Positions 45,892-54,729 of a stretch of DNA of 64,000 nt are shown in pieces; positions within the stretch are counted from its first letter, which is position 1; each line of letters begins with the position of its first letter. The stretch spans positions 2,362,529 to 2,426,528 of the forward strand of contig NZ_CP107030.1 of the NCBI RefSeq assembly GCF_027474825.1, read 5' to 3'. The position numbers and the translations under genes were made by a program. This stretch comes from Maribacter halichondriae (lineage in GTDB: Bacteria; Bacteroidota; Bacteroidia; Flavobacteriales; Flavobacteriaceae). The notes beneath the pieces are model-generated. The model saw only the letters and a program-made list of their open reading frames with translations. It ran no database searches and was not told the origin of the DNA.

Positions 45892-46833
45892 TTACATCAA
45901 AAATTTGGATGCAATCGAAGTATTGTGATGTACCCGATGCATAACGTCTGCAAACAAGGGAGCACAAGTCAATACCTTTACTTTATCACTATCTTTTTTT
46001 GAGGGAATAGAATCGGTGATGATCAGTTCCAACAATTTAGATTTTTGTATTTTTTCATAGGCCTTGCCCGATAAAAGTCCGTGCGTGGTGATGGCTCTTA
46101 CACTTAGTGCTCCTCTTTCCATCATCAAGTCGGCAGCCTTGGTGAGGGTTCCGGCGGTGTCTACCATATCATCGACCAAAACCACATTCTTTCCATTCAC
46201 ATCACCTATGAGTTCCATGTGGGAAATCACATTGGCCTTTGCCCGTTGTTTGTAACAGATGACCACGTCACATTCCAGCGCCTTTGAATAAGCGTATGCC
46301 CTTTTTGAACCGCCCATATCGGGTGATGCGATAGTCAGGTTGTCCAAATTTAATTTTTTCAAGTAGGGCAAAAACAGGGTCGATGCGAAAAGGTGGTCTA
46401 CGGGCCTTTCAAAAAAGCCTTGAATCTGATCCGCGTGCAAATCCATGGTTATGATTCTTGTCGCACCGGCAGCCTCTAACATCTTTGCTACCAATTTGGC
46501 CGCAATCGGCACTCTTGGCTTATCTTTTCTATCTTGCCTGGCCCATCCGAAATAAGGCATAACAGCCGTAATATGTCGAGCCGATGCCCGTTTGGCGGCA
46601 TCTAGCATCAATAGCATTTCCATAAGATTTTCGGAACTCGGATTAGTCGATCCGATTATGAAAACCCTTGCGCCACGTACAGACTCTTCGAAAGAAGGTT
46701 GAAATTCACCATCGCTATATCTAGAGAAGATAACTTTACCCAATTCGGTGCCATAAGCTTTGGCAATATTCTCGGCCAAAACCATACTTTGGGTACAGGC
46801 AAAAATCTTGGGCTCTGGTACAGTGTAAGACAT
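45892..46833 (-). CDS. prs: Ribose-phosphate pyrophosphokinase
   Basis: A 313-residue enzyme making PRPP from ribose 5-phosphate and ATP for nucleotide, histidine and tryptophan synthesis. The catalytic flexible loop is 'SPDMGGSKRAYAYSKAL' and the PRPP-binding loop 'VVLVDDMVDTAGTLTKAADL'. 'RIITMDLHADQIQGFF' carries the divalent-metal residues. Complete. It shares an operon with rplY, a common order in this group. A ribokinase elsewhere in the window (11654) could feed it. Confidence 0.96.
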   Translation of the reverse strand: MSYTVPEPKIFACTQSMVLAENIAKAYGTELGKVIFSRYSDGEFQPSFEESVRGARVFIIGSTNPSSENLMEMLLMLDAAKRASARHITAVMPYFGWARQDRKDKPRVPIAAKLVAKMLEAAGATRIITMDLHADQIQGFFERPVDHLFASTLFLPYLKKLNLDNLTIASPDMGGSKRAYAYSKALECDVVICYKQRAKANVISHMELIGDVNGKNVVLVDDMVDTAGTLTKAADLMMERGALSVRAITTHGLLSGKAYEKIQKSKLLELIITDSIPSKKDSDKVKVLTCAPLFADVMHRVHHNTSIASKFLM

Positions 46834-46883
46834 GGTTAACGTATTGTACTTTAGTTTCTTGTCCCTTTTTTCTAAAGGAGGTG

Positions 46884-46891
46884 CAAATTTA
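46884..46891 (-). promoter_or_regulatory. -7 box TAAATTTG of the prs promoter
   Basis: On the minus strand TAAATTTG matches TAnnTTTG and ends about 50 bases before the prs ATG. It lies back to back with the tRNA-Leu promoter. The -33 element is weak. Confidence 0.5.
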
Positions 46892-46956
46892 GAAATTTAT
46901 TTGTGTTGCTGAAGGAATAATGTGGATATTTTAGTTCATCAATTGAAAATATTTTT

Positions 46957-46964
46957 TAGTTTTG
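46957..46964 (+). promoter_or_regulatory. -7 box TAGTTTTG of the tRNA-Leu promoter
   Basis: TAGTTTTG matches TAnnTTTG and ends 17 bases before the 5' end of tRNA-Leu. Its position is right for a short 5' leader. Confidence 0.55.
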
Positions 46965-46981
46965 CAGTCCCGTTTTAGTTT

Positions 46982-47062
46982 GCTCGAGTGGCGGAACTGG
47001 TAGACGCGCTGGATTCAAAATCCAGTTCCTTTGGAGTGTGGGTTCGATTCCCACCTCGAGTA
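46982..47062 (+). tRNA. tRNA-Leu (CAA)
   Basis: An 81-nt cloverleaf without an encoded CCA. Acceptor arms are GCTCGAG (46982-46988) and CTCGAGT (47055-47061, with one G-U pair), the D-arm contains 'AACTGGTAGAC', the anticodon stem-loop is GCTGGA-TTCAAAA-TCCAGT with anticodon CAA, a long variable arm follows (class II), and the T-arm is 'GTGGGTTCGATTCCCAC'. It reads UUG codons. A terminator hairpin follows at once. Confidence 0.95.
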
Positions 47063-47070
47063 CTTAATCA

Positions 47071-47098
47071 AACCTTCCTTTTTTGGGAAGGTTTTTTG
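47071..47098 (+). terminator. Terminator after tRNA-Leu
   Basis: AACCTTCC and GGAAGGTT arms with a T-rich loop are followed by TTTTTT. It starts nine bases after the tRNA 3' end. Confidence 0.85.
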
Positions 47099-47167
47099 TT
47101 TTCGTCACCAGAATATTGCCCAAATCTTTAATAAACTGTATTTTTAGTATCCATCAAAACTGCAACA

Positions 47168-48277
47168 ATGGGTACACGAAGAAATTTTATAGAAAAGCTT
47201 ACCGTTTCGGCAATCGGACTGCCTTTAATAACTAATCCGTCAAACCTGTTCGCGGCTTCAGAAGAGCCCTATCAAGGTCGCATTCTTAAAGTAGCCATTA
47301 TGGGGCTGGGCAGTTATGGCACGCGGGTAGCGGAAGCCATGAAAGATTGTAAAAAAGCCAAATTGGTTGGGGTCATTAGTGGTACACCTTCTAAAATAGT
47401 TGATTGGCAGGCGAAATACGGTATCCCAGAAAAGAACTGCTACAATTATGAAGATTTTGATGCGATAAAGGATAATCCAGATATCGATGCGGTTTATGTT
47501 ATCACCCCAAACGGATTGCATTGCGAGCAGACCAAAAGGGTCGCTAAGGCTGGCAAACATGTTATTTGCGAAAAGCCGATGGGCATCAATGCCAAAGAAG
47601 GGCAAGAAATGGTCGATGCCTGTAAGACGGCCAATGTAAAATTGTTGATCGGTTATCGTATGCATTATGAGCCGAAGACGGTCGAGGTAATTCGAATGCG
47701 TCAAGAAGGCGAGTTCGGTCAACCTAAATTTTTTCAAGGCCAATCTGGTTTCGTCATCGGCGATCCCACCCAATGGCGATTGAACAAAGAACTGGCCGGA
47801 GGTGGTGCTATGATGGATATAGGCATTTATTCTATCAACGGTGCTAGATACATGCTCGGCGAAGAACCGATTTGGGTAACGGCACAGGAGACGAAAACCG
47901 ACCCTGTAAAGTTTAAGGAGGGGGTCGATGAAACCATACAGTTTCAAATGGGTTTCCCAAGCGGGGCGGTGGCCAATTGTCTGTCGACCTATGCCATGAA
48001 CAATTTAGATCGATTTTATATGACCGGCAGCGATGGCTATGTTGAAATGCGACCGTCTACGGGCTATGGCCCGATCAAGGGCCGCACACATAAAGGAGAA
48101 TTAAATCAACCACACATAACACACCAGACCCTGCAAATGGATGGCATGGCCGAGCTAATTTTTGAAGGAAAACAACCTATAGTTCCTGTAAACGGTGAAG
48201 AAGGTGTCAAGGACATGAAAATCATTGATGCCATTTTCAAGGCGGTAAAAACAGATGGTAAGGTAACATTAGCATAA
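47168..48277 (+). CDS. Gfo/Idh/MocA oxidoreductase, glucose-fructose oxidoreductase-like
   Basis: A 369-residue NAD(P)-dependent oxidoreductase with a Tat-like leader ('GTRRNFIEKLTVSAIGLPLI'). The Rossmann motif is 'VAIMGLGSYGTRVAEA' and the signature 'VICEKPMGINAKEG'. The C-terminal sheet includes 'GGGAMMDIGIYSINGARYML', as in glucose-fructose oxidoreductases that hold the nucleotide tightly in the periplasm. It leads a three-gene plus-strand operon with a PLP dehydratase and an exported ADP-ribosylglycohydrolase-like protein. Substrate unknown. Confidence 0.87.
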   Translation: MGTRRNFIEKLTVSAIGLPLITNPSNLFAASEEPYQGRILKVAIMGLGSYGTRVAEAMKDCKKAKLVGVISGTPSKIVDWQAKYGIPEKNCYNYEDFDAIKDNPDIDAVYVITPNGLHCEQTKRVAKAGKHVICEKPMGINAKEGQEMVDACKTANVKLLIGYRMHYEPKTVEVIRMRQEGEFGQPKFFQGQSGFVIGDPTQWRLNKELAGGGAMMDIGIYSINGARYMLGEEPIWVTAQETKTDPVKFKEGVDETIQFQMGFPSGAVANCLSTYAMNNLDRFYMTGSDGYVEMRPSTGYGPIKGRTHKGELNQPHITHQTLQMDGMAELIFEGKQPIVPVNGEEGVKDMKIIDAIFKAVKTDGKVTLA

Positions 48278-48287
48278 TCAAAATGAA

Positions 48288-49238
48288 ATGGCAGTGATGC
48301 AGAACGCGAAAGAGTCATTGATCAAGTGCCATCAGCGAATAAAACCGTACATTCATAATACTCCTGTGCTGACCTCCCATTTGATTGACGAAAAAGCAGG
48401 TTGCTCCCTATTTTTCAAATGCGAGAATTTTCAGCGAATGGGTGCCTATAAAATGCGGGGAGCTACCAATGCCATTTTGCAACTGACCGAAGAACAAAAG
48501 AATAATGGAGTGGTCACCCATTCCTCAGGAAATTTCGCCCAAGCCTTATCCCTAGCCGCTAAACGACTTGGTGTCAAAGCCTACATTGTAATGCCCAGTT
48601 CTGCACCGCAGGTCAAAAAAGATGCCGTAGCTGGGTATGGAGGTCAAATTATAGAATGTGAACCTACTTTGGAGGCTAGAAATACAGCGGCTCAAAAAAT
48701 CCAAAACGAGACATCTGCCACTTTTATTCATCCTTCGAACGATGAAGATGTAATCATCGGACAGGGCACGGCTTGCCTAGAACTTTTACAAGAATATTCG
48801 GATCTTGATTTTGTGGTCGCCCCAATTGGAGGTGGGGGGCTCATTGCCGGATCGGCCTTAGCGGCATATTACTTTGGCAATGATTGCAAGGTTTTTGGAG
48901 GAGAACCCTATAAAGCAGATGATGCATACCGTTCGTTAAAAAGCGGAAAAATAGAATCGAATACAACTACGAATACGATTGCCGATGGGCTTAGGACACA
49001 ATTGGGAGACAAAAATTTTCCGATTATTCAAAAGTATATTGAGGGTATTATCCGAGTGGAAGAGCAGGAAATTATCGATGCCATGCGCCTGGTGTGGGAG
49101 CGTATGAAAATCATTATAGAACCTTCAAGTGCGGTGGCCTTGGCGGCAGTATTCGCCAACAAAGAACATTTTCAAGGCAAAAAAACCGGAATTATAATTT
49201 CCGGAGGTAATGTAGATTTAAAGAATCTTCCTTTTTAA
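48288..49238 (+). CDS. PLP-dependent threonine/serine dehydratase or racemase
   Basis: A 316-residue fold-type II PLP enzyme. The lysine that forms the Schiff base is in 'RMGAYKMRGATNAI', the phosphate-binding loop is 'APIGGGGLIAGSALA', and 'SSGNFAQALSLAA' holds the cofactor ring. The length lacks the C-terminal ACT domains of biosynthetic IlvA, so it resembles catabolic threonine dehydratase or serine racemase. The gap from the oxidoreductase is ten bases; a following lipoprotein hydrolase gene is 13 bases away. Confidence 0.86.
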   Translation: MAVMQNAKESLIKCHQRIKPYIHNTPVLTSHLIDEKAGCSLFFKCENFQRMGAYKMRGATNAILQLTEEQKNNGVVTHSSGNFAQALSLAAKRLGVKAYIVMPSSAPQVKKDAVAGYGGQIIECEPTLEARNTAAQKIQNETSATFIHPSNDEDVIIGQGTACLELLQEYSDLDFVVAPIGGGGLIAGSALAAYYFGNDCKVFGGEPYKADDAYRSLKSGKIESNTTTNTIADGLRTQLGDKNFPIIQKYIEGIIRVEEQEIIDAMRLVWERMKIIIEPSSAVALAAVFANKEHFQGKKTGIIISGGNVDLKNLPF

Positions 49239-49251
49239 AATATTCTCAATT

Positions 49252-50655
49252 ATGCTTAAAATTTCCTTCTTGAAAATCAACATTGGGGTACTCCTTATAG
49301 GATTAATTTCAATATCGTGCAAAGAAACTTCGTCGGCCCAAACCCAAAAAATTGACAATCCCTTGACCGATTCGCTTTTGGTATATGAGGACTATATTCC
49401 GAAGGAAACCGACATGGTGATTTCACGTTCCGAATACGCCGATAGACTATACGGATTTTGGCTTGCCCAATGTATCGCCAATTGGACGGGCTTGGTCACT
49501 GAAATGGATAAAATAGGAATCCCGACCAAAGATGGAAAAGGAGCAGGTTTTTACACCCGTGAAGATTGGGGCAAGCCTGACCAACCCAATCTGTGGGGGT
49601 CGAACAATTATTCAGAGACCATAGATTTTCTTTTCGCCGCCGAGGATAGTATCTGGGGCGCCGATGACGACACCGATATTGAGTATATCTACCAAAATCT
49701 GTTGTACAATAATAAAACCAGTGTTTTGACCGGGGAACAAATTCGGAAAGGTTGGCTAAAACACATCAAAACAGAGGAAGAGAACTTTCTTTGGGTATCG
49801 AACCAGACAGCTCTGGACTTAATGCAAGAAGGAATGATTCCACCAGCGACAAGTGCTCCCGAAAATAATGCCGATTATGAAATGATCGACGCACAATTGA
49901 CCACCGAGATTTTTGGATTCTTCGCTCCCGGTAGACCCGGCGTAGCTTTGAAAATGGCCCATTTGCCGATTCAAACCGTAGCACGTGAAAATGCGGAATG
50001 GATTTCAGAATTCAATGTAATCATGTACGCTTTGGCCCCTTTGGCGGATGAAAACAAATCAATGAATGAAAATTTAGATTGGATGGCTTCCGAGGCTCGA
50101 AAAAGACTTCCGGATGATTCCTATTCCGCAAAAATGTATGATTTTGTAAAAGTTAAATATGAATCGGGTGCTACTTGGGAAGAAGCCCGTGATGCCCTTC
50201 ATGAAAAATATCAGATACGACAAGAAGATGGTTACGAATGGGCAACAAAAGATAAAGTCTGTAATGGCTGTTTCGCCGCCGGAATCAATTTTGGGGCAAG
50301 TATCGTAAGTCTGATGTATGGTGAAGGCGATCTAAAAGAAACCATAAAAATCGGTGCACTATGCGGATGGGATTCCGACAACCCCACGGCCACTTGGGGC
50401 GGACTTTTAGGCTTTATGCTCGGCAAGGAAGGTGTTGAAAAAGCGTTTGATCGAAGATTTGCGGAAAAGTTCAACATCCATAGAACACGAATCGGTTTTC
50501 CGAACGAGGGAATCGACACTTTTGAAAATATGGCCAAGCAAGGTGTCTATGTCATCGATAGGGCAGTGCAAGAACAAATGGGTGGAGGTGTTGATTTGGA
50601 GGAAGATGTTTGGTATGTTCCCAATAAAGAGATAAAAATTCAGGAAGGTAAATAG
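49252..50655 (+). CDS. ADP-ribosylglycohydrolase-family lipoprotein
   Basis: A 467-residue exported protein with a lipobox ending 'LISISC'. The ARH fold metal motif appears as 'WGADDDTDIEYIY' and 'LCGWDSDNPTATWGGLLGF'. Classical members remove ADP-ribose from proteins in the cytosol, while Bacteroidota lipoprotein members are placed in sugar operons and may cleave N-glycosyl or nucleoside-type bonds. The periplasmic location and neighbours favour the latter. It is the last gene of the operon and converges on a response regulator gene. Confidence 0.82.
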   Translation: MLKISFLKINIGVLLIGLISISCKETSSAQTQKIDNPLTDSLLVYEDYIPKETDMVISRSEYADRLYGFWLAQCIANWTGLVTEMDKIGIPTKDGKGAGFYTREDWGKPDQPNLWGSNNYSETIDFLFAAEDSIWGADDDTDIEYIYQNLLYNNKTSVLTGEQIRKGWLKHIKTEEENFLWVSNQTALDLMQEGMIPPATSAPENNADYEMIDAQLTTEIFGFFAPGRPGVALKMAHLPIQTVARENAEWISEFNVIMYALAPLADENKSMNENLDWMASEARKRLPDDSYSAKMYDFVKVKYESGATWEEARDALHEKYQIRQEDGYEWATKDKVCNGCFAAGINFGASIVSLMYGEGDLKETIKIGALCGWDSDNPTATWGGLLGFMLGKEGVEKAFDRRFAEKFNIHRTRIGFPNEGIDTFENMAKQGVYVIDRAVQEQMGGGVDLEEDVWYVPNKEIKIQEGK

Positions 50656-50676
50656 AAACTTGTTATATAGAAATTG

Positions 50677-51312
50677 TCAGATCAATTTATACTCCACCGC
50701 AATCTTGATTAACGAGGCGGCATTCGATACTTCCATTTTTTGCATGAGATTACGTCTATGGGTCTCTACGGTAAGCGGACTTATAAAAAGTTCTTCGGCG
50801 ATGGTATTCGTGGTCTTCCCTTCAGCGATCAATCGCAGAATATGGGTTTCCCTACGGGTGAGTTTTGGTAGATCCTTGCTCTCCTGTGATACGGAATCGG
50901 CCAGTATTTTCTGCACCTCGCTCCCGAAGTAAAAATTACCTTGGTGCACTTGTGAAATGGCACTGACCAGTTCGTCTGCAGTTGCATTTTTGAGCAGATA
51001 ACCGTTAACTCCGTTTTTGATCATTTGATTGATGATGCTTGGTTCACTGTATGTGCTCAGGCCAAGAATACTGATTGTGGCACGTTTGTCTAAAATCAAT
51101 TTTACCATTTCGACCCCGTTGATGTCCGGCAGATTGACATCTAAAAGAATAACATCAACGATTTCCTTTTCTAGATATTCGAGCGTGTCTTTCCCATTGG
51201 TAAAAAAGGTTTTTACTTCAACCCGTTCGTCATCGCTCAAAAGGGTTTTTAGGCCTTCGATGACCATCGGGTGGTCGTCAACGATCAATATACTTATCGG
51301 TTTATGCTGCAT
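50677..51312 (-). CDS. NarL/LuxR-type response regulator
   Basis: A 211-residue receiver-plus-HTH regulator. Receiver (1-120): acidic pair D12-D13 in 'ILIVDDHPMV', phospho-acceptor D58 in 'VILLDVNLPDINGVE', and conserved Lys in 'GYLLKNATADEL'. LuxR HTH at about 145-211 ('LTRRETHILRLIAEGKTTNT', 'ISPLTVETHRRNLMQKM'). It overlaps the histidine kinase gene by 11 bases, so the two are made together. Confidence 0.93.
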   Translation of the reverse strand: MQHKPISILIVDDHPMVIEGLKTLLSDDERVEVKTFFTNGKDTLEYLEKEIVDVILLDVNLPDINGVEMVKLILDKRATISILGLSTYSEPSIINQMIKNGVNGYLLKNATADELVSAISQVHQGNFYFGSEVQKILADSVSQESKDLPKLTRRETHILRLIAEGKTTNTIAEELFISPLTVETHRRNLMQKMEVSNAASLIKIAVEYKLI

Positions 51313-53326
51313 CTGAATCTATGGTGATATGTACATTGACTGTAGTTCCTTCATTTTCTTCAGACTGGAAATCTAGATTTCCTTTTAAGTACGCTACTCG
51401 CGTGCGCAGGTTCGAAAGACCCATGCCTCTGTTTTCATCGGTGGTTGCGTCTTTTGAAAATCCGACTCCATTGTCTTCAACAGTGATGTCCACGTTATTT
51501 CCTTCTCGCATATATTGTACCAATACTTCTGTGGCCTCCGCATGTTTTATAGCGTTGTTGATGAGTTCTTGAATAACACGGTACATGGTGACTTGTTGGT
51601 TTAGGTCGATGCCCTTGTCCGTTCCGTAAAACTGTAGCGTAACTTTGGTGTCTTTACCGGTCATACTGCTGCAATAATCTTTTAGTGCCGCTTGAAGTCC
51701 GAACTTGACCAAGGTTTCAGGCATCATATTACGGGCGATGGTTCGTAGTTCGGTTAACGAATCATCGAGGTCTTTCATTACCTTTTGCAATTGTTTTTTG
51801 GGATACTCCTTGGGTTCATCCTTATCCAATTTCGAGAGGTTTAAGCTGATGCCGGAAAGTCTGCCACCCAAACCGTCATGCAAATCAATGGCCAAGCGCT
51901 TGCGTTCTTTTTCCTGCCCTTCGATCATGGCGGAGTATATCTTGTTCTGTTGTTCTTGTTTCAACAGTTGTACTTCGGCTTCTTGCATACGTTCCTTTTT
52001 TCTGGCCTTTCTCAATTTTTGATTGTATCCGTAGTACCCTCCAAAAAGTAAGAGAGCTAAAATGCTCGCTATCGCACCCAAAAGATAAGCTTGAGATTTT
52101 TTCTCTTCGTTGTTAACTTCTAATGCCAAAATTTCTTTTTCCTTCTCGGCAGTCTCATATTTCAGATTCAATTCTTCAAGTTTTGCCAACGTGTTTATAG
52201 TTTCAAGGCTGTCATAAATGTCAACGGCCTTCAAAAGGTCTTCGTAGCCATTTTTATAATTTCCTGCCGATGCATGATATTGGGATCGTTTGTATAGTCC
52301 TTGAAACCAGCTTATACCTTTATCTATTTTTTTTGAATTGGTAATATATTCTGTCGTATAATTGATGGCATTCTCAAAATCTTTAAGAGCTTCATAAGCT
52401 CGGGCATACCGTTGCACTACCATACCATACTGCACGGAACTTTTGTCATTCTCCACCATGCCAATTATACTGTCAAGTGCTTTCAGAGCCGCTCTTGGCT
52501 GTTTGCTGCGAAGAAAGTATTGGCTATTTTGTATAACATAATTAAAAAGGTCGAAGTCGTTAGGATGTTTTTTTAGCATCTTTCTTGATTCTTCCAAATA
52601 AACTTTCATTTGACCCAATGAATCAAGGCTCTCACAAGCCATGGCCAATTGGGTCAGGTTGAAGGTGGTTTCTTTAGGGTCTTTGAGTAATCGATAAATG
52701 GTTCGACCTTTGAGCAAACTTTGATAGGCATCTTTAAAACTTGAAAGGTTGAGATGCTTGACACCGAGGTTTGTGTAAATGTTGGCCAAAAATAGGCTAT
52801 CTCCCAACTTTTCGACCACAGGTATTACCTTCTCGGTAAATTCAAGTTCTTTTTCATTTTTCCCAAGATAGCCATAGGTAAGTCCAAGATTATAAGTGCA
52901 AATGGCCCAAAGACCCATGAGAGTCTCACTAGAATCACCTTCGATAAGGTTTTCGAACTGTTCGTTCCCTTTTTCAAGATAGACAAGTGCTTTTACTGGG
53001 TCAATATACATCAATGCCCTGCCAAGGGTAAAATTGGCATCGGCGAATCCTTTGGCATATCCTGTGCGCTCACTTGTTTCCAACGCCTCTTGCACAAGGG
53101 AAAAGGTTTTGGTCGAATCAATACCGTCATATTCCCTAGACAATAAACAGAGTATGTCGACTTTTTGGATTTCGGTTTCAGTATTTCGTTGTTCTTTTTC
53201 TAGATTTTGAATCTTATTCAGAATACTTTCCAAACTATCGACGCGCGCTTCACTACCCGTTTGGGCATGACAGCATACTGCTGTGAAAACTAAAAAAAAG
53301 AATAATAGCGAGCGCACTGTCAACAA
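51302..53326 (-). CDS. TPR-containing sensor histidine kinase (NarX/DesK type)
   Basis: A 674-residue kinase. After a signal peptide ('LLFFFLVFTAVCCHAQ') come about 360 residues of periplasmic TPR repeats, one membrane helix near residue 420 ('AYLLGAIASILALLLFGGYY'), a coiled coil, the HisKA_3 box with His about residue 483 ('RKRLAIDLHDGLGGRLSGIS') and an HATPase ('NNAIKHAEATEV', 'DNGVGFSKD', 'GMGLSNLRTRVAYL'). The start is uncertain: TTG at 53326 or GTG at 53317. It most likely phosphorylates the overlapping response regulator. Confidence 0.92.
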   Translation of the reverse strand: MLTVRSLLFFFLVFTAVCCHAQTGSEARVDSLESILNKIQNLEKEQRNTETEIQKVDILCLLSREYDGIDSTKTFSLVQEALETSERTGYAKGFADANFTLGRALMYIDPVKALVYLEKGNEQFENLIEGDSSETLMGLWAICTYNLGLTYGYLGKNEKELEFTEKVIPVVEKLGDSLFLANIYTNLGVKHLNLSSFKDAYQSLLKGRTIYRLLKDPKETTFNLTQLAMACESLDSLGQMKVYLEESRKMLKKHPNDFDLFNYVIQNSQYFLRSKQPRAALKALDSIIGMVENDKSSVQYGMVVQRYARAYEALKDFENAINYTTEYITNSKKIDKGISWFQGLYKRSQYHASAGNYKNGYEDLLKAVDIYDSLETINTLAKLEELNLKYETAEKEKEILALEVNNEEKKSQAYLLGAIASILALLLFGGYYGYNQKLRKARKKERMQEAEVQLLKQEQQNKIYSAMIEGQEKERKRLAIDLHDGLGGRLSGISLNLSKLDKDEPKEYPKKQLQKVMKDLDDSLTELRTIARNMMPETLVKFGLQAALKDYCSSMTGKDTKVTLQFYGTDKGIDLNQQVTMYRVIQELINNAIKHAEATEVLVQYMREGNNVDITVEDNGVGFSKDATTDENRGMGLSNLRTRVAYLKGNLDFQSEENEGTTVNVHITIDSDAA

Positions 53327-53510
53327 TAGGTTTATGATTTCTTAAGAGCCAATATACTATAACTATATGGCACTATAAATACCTTACAATCAATATACTG
53401 GAAAACCAGTAGAAAAAAATACAACGTTCAAGGTATTTCATAAACTAAAGGTTTCGGATAACTTGCTATCATCAAACAACATCAAATTTTGAAACAATAA
53501 ATTTTGAATT

Positions 53511-54134
53511 ATGAAAAAAATAAAAATTGTAATCATAACAATCGTCTTTGGTCTTTTAAGCTTTAATTCATTCGCCCAGTTTGGGGTAAAAGCCGGATTA
53601 GGAGTTTCAAACTGGACACTAAAAGATCGAGATGTGAATGCATCTCAAGAGTTGGTCAATGCCGGTTTCGCATTTCAAACAGGTTTTGGTTTCGAAATAG
53701 ATTTTGGTGATATGGTCTCTTTGGAACCGGCTTTGCTCTTCTCGCAAAAAAGTTTTAGCATTGAAAGTACCGATGCTTTCGATTTCACCAAAGTCAAAAC
53801 GTTATTTGTCGAAATGCCGGTGAACGTTAAAGTTTATGTAGTGAGCCTTGGTAATTCCGCAAGATTATATGCACTCGGTGGAGGCTATGTGGCCTATATG
53901 GTTTCTGGAAAATTGAATGGGGAGAAAATCGATATTGGCAGTAAAAGTACCGATGATTTTAAAGCTATGGACGGCGGCGTTAATGTAGGGGTCGGCGCGC
54001 AGCTATTCGATGCGCTGAACGTCGATATTTCTGGGGGGATAGGAATCGCCAACCTATCGAATGATCAGACTAACGGACTGACCAGTAGACTTAGTGTGGT
54101 TAGGCTTACGGTCACCTACCAATTTGGGGGCTAA
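53511..54134 (+). CDS. Outer-membrane beta-barrel protein (OMP_b-brl type)
   Basis: A 207-residue protein with a signal peptide ending 'SFNSFAQ', then alternating strands with 'FGVKAGLGVSNW' and a closing strand 'SVVRLTVTYQFGG', as in the porin-like/PorT-type eight-strand barrels of Bacteroidota. No ligand is evident. It is divergent from the sensor kinase, with about 180 bases between them, so it could be the kinase's target, but this is only positional. Confidence 0.8.
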   Translation: MKKIKIVIITIVFGLLSFNSFAQFGVKAGLGVSNWTLKDRDVNASQELVNAGFAFQTGFGFEIDFGDMVSLEPALLFSQKSFSIESTDAFDFTKVKTLFVEMPVNVKVYVVSLGNSARLYALGGGYVAYMVSGKLNGEKIDIGSKSTDDFKAMDGGVNVGVGAQLFDALNVDISGGIGIANLSNDQTNGLTSRLSVVRLTVTYQFGG

Positions 54135-54253
54135 ACGAAATTCTATATGTAAACCTGTAGAAAAATAAGCTGTAGCATATTTTTTATAGGCAAGCATTTA
54201 TACATACATTGTCATGTTATTTTGTATGCTTTAAAATTTAACCGAGACCTTTT

Positions 54254-54685
54254 ATGAAACCAACCTTTTGTTTGACAGCTCTTTTGATTTTCTCTTTTTT
54301 AGGATGTAAATCGCAGCACTATTCTTTTGAAGAATTGCCTCCGGAAAGGATTGTCTTTGGAAACGGAGGCGGCATAACAGGTGCTTCGGATACCTATGTT
54401 TTACTTGAAAACGGGCAACTTTTCCATACAAATTCCTTGACCAAGGAAACTATCGAATTAGAAAAAATAAGCAAGAAGGAAGCTAAAAAGTGTTTTTCGA
54501 AAATAGATTCCCTGAACCTTTCGAAAATGGAGTTCGAGCATCCCGGCAATCGATATTACTTTATTGAGGAAATACATGGAGACGAAAAGGTCAAGGTTAC
54601 TTGGGGGTCCAACGACCATGAAATCGATGAAGGCTGTAAGGAATTTTATAAGGAATTAATGACCACCATACAGTATAACGATTAA
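54254..54685 (+). CDS. Small lipoprotein of unknown function
   Basis: A 143-residue lipoprotein (signal ending 'LIFSFLGC'). After a short linker there is a single alpha/beta domain with 'RIVFGNGGGITGASDTYVLL' and 'FHTNSLTKETIELEKIS' and a C-terminal helix. I do not recognise the family with confidence; it resembles small Bacteroidota lipoproteins found beside secreted proteases. Cleavage leaves a Cys for lipid anchoring. 44 bases before the M4 protease gene. Confidence 0.75.
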   Translation: MKPTFCLTALLIFSFLGCKSQHYSFEELPPERIVFGNGGGITGASDTYVLLENGQLFHTNSLTKETIELEKISKKEAKKCFSKIDSLNLSKMEFEHPGNRYYFIEEIHGDEKVKVTWGSNDHEIDEGCKEFYKELMTTIQYND

Positions 54686-54729
54686 GAGATTCCCTCCTTC
54701 GAGGGAATGGAAAATAAATAACCTAAGTT

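Noticed and set aside
46875..46882. AAGGAGGT on the plus strand, a perfect Shine-Dalgarno-like sequence.
   Set aside because: No start codon follows at proper distance; it lies in the divergent prs/tRNA promoter region.
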